64,000 bases of DNA from Punica granatum (Eukaryota > Streptophyta > Magnoliopsida > Myrtales > Lythraceae). This document shows positions 59,213 through 64,000 of this stretch, one piece after another; position 1 is the first letter of the stretch; the number at the start of each line of letters is the position of its first letter. The notes below the pieces were generated by a model. It ran no database searches. It was not told the origin of the DNA and was given only the letters and a program-made list of their open reading frames with translations. The stretch lies in assembly GCF_007655135.1 (NCBI RefSeq), contig NC_045128.1, forward strand, positions 6,510,001 through 6,574,000, written 5' to 3'. Position numbers and translations under genes: made by a program.

Positions 59213-61631
59213 TTTAATAAGGATACTAATAAATCAATGACTGTATATCTGATTAAACTTTATTTTTTATTAATTACATTTTTTGTTTAGGTATCTTTAT
59301 TTTTCTCATTAAACTGATCACAAATTAAAAAATAGTACATTTCCAGTAGTTTACCAGGTAAGATAATTTTTGTTTTGTTCATTATGAGGGTATATGTAAT
59401 GACAAAAGGTGACTTTTTTAAACAATACATATGTTATATATGACTTTTGGATTTTTATAACTAAAGAAACCTTGAGTGACGTGGCTCGTAATAGCCTACC
59501 ACTTGTTGTGATATGTTTGATGGGAATGCTAAATTTCTTTTAACCATGAAGTATATATCCTACATGGTATCATTATATGAGTTAATATGGCTTTTATAAT
59601 TATCTATAGAATATATATATAGATATATAAATTCTTACTTTTATTTTTTTACCCTTAAATTTTTCTAAATTAATCTATTCATGAGTGTATTGAAAAAAAA
59701 TCATTATTGTTGGAACATCATACACACGGATTAGATTGTCTGGAAGTTTCTAGTATTAACTTTAAAAAATTCATTTTTTTCCTCTTTGAACAACTTAAAT
59801 AAAGTCTCGGATTCGAGTGTTGTGAATGAAAATCAATGTTATAAGAGTTTTATCACTTAATATGCCGACTCGACTCGAGCTGAATTTGATACCAGGATTA
59901 TGGATGATCCTGGTTTCAATAAATGGGTTTTTACCCATAGTAAATTCTAATCAATTCTTAAAGGTTTTTCCATTGAATTATGGAAAAGGTCTAGAAATTT
60001 TTAGTCAAAAAAATTATATAGAGTTTGGGAAAGGTATCGTATTTTGCATCAAAAACATGTCGCAAATACTCTATAATACCAATAATCATTTATTAGATTT
60101 ACAAGATACTCTATTCATTTATTAGATTTACTAAAATGCCACCAGATCTTATTCATTTTTTATGTTATATATTGATTGAAATTCAATTTAATGAAATTCT
60201 TTTGGGACTTACGTCAATTTAGGAGCTGGTGGTTCTTATTTTCGAATACACGGTGCATCCACAACGTTGCGTGTTAATTTGAACAATTTGGATTGTCGAT
60301 TGTTTCGGGTCCTAATAATCCCCTTCCAATGCTACTTACAATAATCACTACTTTTTTTTAGAATAAAATCACAACGTATTTTCAATTTATTAGATGAGAC
60401 TGATTGTTGTTTGAATATCTACACATCATGGAGATGAGGTACTTCTGATAACCTTTGGCCTCCTATACGATAAGTAATTAAATTTCAAACAATGAGAGCG
60501 TTAGCATGAATCACATTTGCGTGGTTAATCTATCACTACTTTGAGTATTAAGATTCATGTTTTTTCATTTCAAGGATTTTTCTATTCTAAATTTCTATAA
60601 TATGCTCTGATTTTATTTAGATTTTAACTAATTTAGACAGGACAATCGATGTTTTAAAATGGAATATGGAAAATATATGGATTATCAAGGAAAAATAAAA
60701 TTATCCAATTCAGTGATTGTTTTCTTCTTTTTTCGATTATAAAGGTGGTTTATAGGCCTAGTATAAAAAAATAGAAATCTTAATAGCTAATAAAGAGCCA
60801 TGAATAATCCCACTGAAAATCAAATTCGAAACCTTTTAATTATTAAGCAGAACCGTGCCCAGCTGTACTTCACCTCGTTTTGTTTTAGTGATTGTCGGTT
60901 TAAGCACTTGAAAATAACACTATTTTAGAGAGATTAGAAAACAAACCTCGAACTTAGCCCAAACTGTTTGCGTGTAGCAAGACATAGATTTTTGTCGTCG
61001 TCTGGCATAATTGGTGTTTAATTAATTAAATAGTTTGATAGTTAATTAAATATGCCTGGTCCCTCGAGAATCCAGCTGTGATTTTATTAGGGATGACACT
61101 ATATTGGAGTGTGGATCATTTTATCAACTTATTAGATATTTCATTTGAATTAGCCATTTTACCGCGAAATATCACTCATAATAAGAATATTATTCAAATG
61201 GATCCATGAATATATCAATTAATTTATAATTATAAAATTAATACTTTAATATTTTTCAAGTTAAACATAAATAAACTAAATATTAAGTTGTTCATAGTGG
61301 ATGAGCTCTCTTTAATATTTTATTTGTGTGTATATATATATATGTCAGGCCCAATTCATATGGCCCAACTCGAACCCTTTGGTTTTATATTTCAAATAGT
61401 TACATTTGTTATTTCTTTTACTTGTTAGAGGTGAGGTATGCGTGACTTATATGAAAGGAAAACGAATGAGAAACAGAAATATCTTTTACCCCAATTTCTC
61501 CCTAATTTCTCTCTGCCTCATCTTCTTCCTCTCTATCCCTCTTCTTCCTTCTCCGGACTCTCTTCTTCTTCACTGTTATCTCCTTCGGGATATAACAATA
61601 TAAGAATGAAATTTTATTCACTTAAAAAGGC

Positions 61632-61668
<37 letters not shown>

Positions 61669-63464
61669 CAATATGAATTCTTAAAAAGCTTAAATTATTT
61701 CTTTGACTAAATCTTGGTATCCGAAAATGCAATTTGAGTCCCGATTAATCCAGTTTAACTAGGACGACACATTAAATGGTAAAGCTCTCTTAACGTGGAG
61801 CAAAATTATTTTTAACAAAATTAATGTAATTAATTAATATAATTATCCAACAATTTTGTGGTTATCATTTTAGTAATGCATTCTATTTGAAAATTAGCAT
61901 TTACAATTTTATACCTAAATTCTTTTACAATATTTTTTTTCATTTACAAAAGTAATTACTTAATTCTTATTCAAGTAAATGGTTTTCATCAAATAATACC
62001 AGTTATTAAGTGAAAAATCATGAAAAGCATATCAATTCTTTGAAAATATTAATCATTAGTATTTTTGCAAATTTAATTTTATATATAGTTTACGGCCTTG
62101 AACTATATGTTTATAGGCTAAGAAATGTTAAAATTGAATTGTAGAATCAAATAAGAGTAATTAAGTTTAATAAATTGTTATATATTTCTATTAATTAATT
62201 ACTTTTAAAACTCTCTATTACATGACTTTTTATTTACTCTATGAAGGTAGCTTGACTCACAATGATTAACTCATAATTTCTCTCTTGACACGTGGCACCA
62301 TCTTATTAACATTAGGATGACACGTGGTGCAGCCTCGTTAAATCTCCTCTTGCATTTTTATTATACGTAGATAGTTATGTAATGATAAGTTAAGAATTGC
62401 CAAATGAAATTTTTTTCACTTAATAAGAAATGCAATGATGGGTTAAGAGTTGCCAAATAAAAGCCTCCATCTTGCGCTTTAACTTTTATATATAATAATT
62501 GATGAGTGATGCTTACATAGTTGGCTAAAAAATAACCACCGTCGTTTTTTTTTTTTTTTGCTGTTAGATCAGATTATGGTTGCTTTAGGCCATACAGGTG
62601 TCCAAATTCTTTTTAACTAAAGATTCACCTCTAAATTTTTGACTTTCAATATTATTGACTATGCATCTTCTCGACCATGCATGGTCGTGCCGTGAATTGC
62701 TCAAATCCAGTTCGATATGAAATCGGACAAAATCTATCAATTCAATACAAAAATAATAATTTAATAAATTAAAAGAAGAATAAAAAAACAAAGTATTAAT
62801 TAAACAAATTTTGATATTTGCATACGTTCTCATCCCGTGTTTCAATCGACAAAATCAAATCAACCAGCCAATTCCTAAAATTAAGTCAACATGGCAAATA
62901 GAAATTAACTTTTAATTAGCTAATTTTTGCCTATTAAATCAGGGGATTAGCTATTTTGTAATTAGAGATTGTGATTCACCCAAAAAAAAGAATTAGAGAT
63001 TGTGGAATTAAAATCTATGGTTGCGAAAGTAGCTTCAGCCTTTTTAATAAAAAAACACAAACTTATGTATCAAATTCGTCATGTCATTAATTTTCTTTTA
63101 TTTTTGGCTGAGATGTTATTAGTCTTGTCTGTATTCTAAATGACATGGCATTGCCAACTAAAAAAAAAGATTTCACAAATATTAAAAAAATTAAAAAACA
63201 AAAAACAGCCTAAGCTGGGGATTGCAGGGGCTCGCCCAAGGGGACCTCAACCTCAGAGGGAGCCGGCGACCTCATCCCGGGCGGGAAGGGGGCCACCGAT
63301 GAAGCCCCTTCCCTGCGATTTTGCCCGAGTCTCAAATCCAAGTCTTAACCTATATATATAATTAATTAGAGCATAGGGAGTAATCCTAATTAGTCTCCCC
63401 TGCCTTTGTCCTAGCCCTGCCCTGGCTAATACTACTTAGCAAAAAAAAAAAAAAAAAAGACTAA
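59213..63464. other. Long AT-rich spacer before PLT-C
   Basis: No gene recognised. The 99-aa frame at 59826-60125 is the only frame of note and has no motif. A (TA)n tract lies near 61635-61665. Two ACACGTGG motifs (G-box-like) lie near 62289 and 62320. A 63210-63310 GC-rich patch and an A18 run (63441-63458) lie just below the PLT-C stop, in its 3' flank. Confidence 0.45.
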
Positions 63465-64000
63465 TTAGGCGGTCTCCTGCTGCTTCTCCGATGACCCGGG
63501 CACATTGGTGCAGGGAGCATCGCCACTGTTGTTACGGAGCTTCTTAGCGGTTGACCTCCAACGGTGGAAGCTCCCGAACAGGACTTCCATATCCTCGAGG
63601 GTCCGGCCCTGTGTCTCTGGCAGCAGCACGTAGAAGAACACCCAGGAGACGGCCGCTACTGAGGCGAAGAGGTAGAAGGCACCGCTGATGGTGATGGCCT
63701 TGTAAAGAGAGATGAATGTCATAGAGTTTACGCCACTCATTAACCGGTTCGCCGCAACGCCGAGTGATGCGCCCTGGGCTCGAAGCCTTAGCGGGAATAT
63801 CTCTGAGCTGTAAACCCAGGCGATGGGGCCCAGCCCCATCGAGAACGATCCAACGAAGCACAGCACCATTGCGATGCATATGACGAGGGCCCATGTAATC
63901 TTTTCATCCGGATGGTGGTTGATCACTTCCAGCATTGTCGCTAGGGTCGTCAATGACACGACCATGCCACCCACGCTGCTGAGGAGAATCGGTCGCCTTC
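63465..64000 (-). CDS. PLT: Polyol transporter PLT-C, C-terminal part (runs off the window)
   Basis: The minus frame is open from the window edge to the stop at 63465, 178 codons plus two bases. It begins in RRPILLSSVGG, equal to the segment after the LDRLGRRP motif of PLT-A, and ends GSSEKQQETA. It includes the last six helices' region and PETQGRTLEDME (PETRGR in the other copies). It is clearly closer to PLT-A than to other families. The first 60 per cent of the gene lies beyond the right edge. No lesion is visible in the part seen. Confidence 0.92.
   Translation of the reverse strand, partial: RRPILLSSVGGMVVSLTTLATMLEVINHHPDEKITWALVICIAMVLCFVGSFSMGLGPIAWVYSSEIFPLRLRAQGASLGVAANRLMSGVNSMTFISLYKAITISGAFYLFASVAAVSWVFFYVLLPETQGRTLEDMEVLFGSFHRWRSTAKKLRNNSGDAPCTNVPGSSEKQQETA

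Noticed and set aside
59826..60125. 99-aa frame as an organelle-derived gene insert
   Set aside because: It looked possible from its composition, but I recognise no plastid or mitochondrial gene in it.

Overview
The window is nuclear DNA of a flowering plant, most likely a eudicot. It is AT-rich, its genes carry GT-AG introns, and it is full of plant transposons: Ty3/gypsy and Ty1/copia remnants, TRIMs, hAT and Mutator-type MITEs, Helitron-like ends and tRNA-derived SINEs. I cannot name the species.

The genes that hold it together are a tandem array of polyol/monosaccharide transporter genes (PLT/PMT, major facilitator superfamily), all on the minus strand. Two copies look intact: PLT-A (31891-35678, 546 aa) and PLT-B (48372-51234, 517 aa). 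Each has three exons at identical intron positions and phases, and a TATA box about 130-145 bp before the ATG. A third copy, PLT-C, runs off the right edge (63465-64000). Two copies are dead. Psi-1 (8973-9524) is a lone exon 2 split by a 196-bp hAT MITE. Psi-2 (21850-29194) keeps parts of all three exons, and its second intron has been filled by a nest of retrotransposons. A block at about 36320-37910 resembles the downstream flanks of PLT-A and PLT-B but has no gene beside it, which suggests a lost copy.

The rest is mobile DNA. From 0 to 8.8 kb lie RPA/DUF223-like Helitron fragments, two Mutator fold-back elements and a larger inverted-repeat element with a nested copia solo LTR. From 9 to 18 kb lie psi-1, three hAT MITEs, a 4.15-kb LTR-like element with a 5-bp target duplication, and another Helitron/RPA remnant. 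From 19 to 29 kb lie SINEs, psi-2 and its nest: a deleted gypsy element, a copia solo LTR, and a Mutator element sitting across the LTR edge. From 38 to 41.5 kb, copia gag debris and a direct repeat are hit by three fold-back MITEs. The 42-47.7 kb part has internal repeats and a Helitron-like 3' end but no gene I recognise. From 51.7 to 63 kb there are more Helitron-like ends, a tandem triplication, two complete TRIMs of different families, and AT-rich spacer.

Functionally, only the PLT genes make a coherent set: plasma-membrane or tonoplast proton-coupled uptake of polyols, inositol or hexoses. No new multi-gene system was found. The novelty lies in how the array has duplicated and been eroded by transposons.
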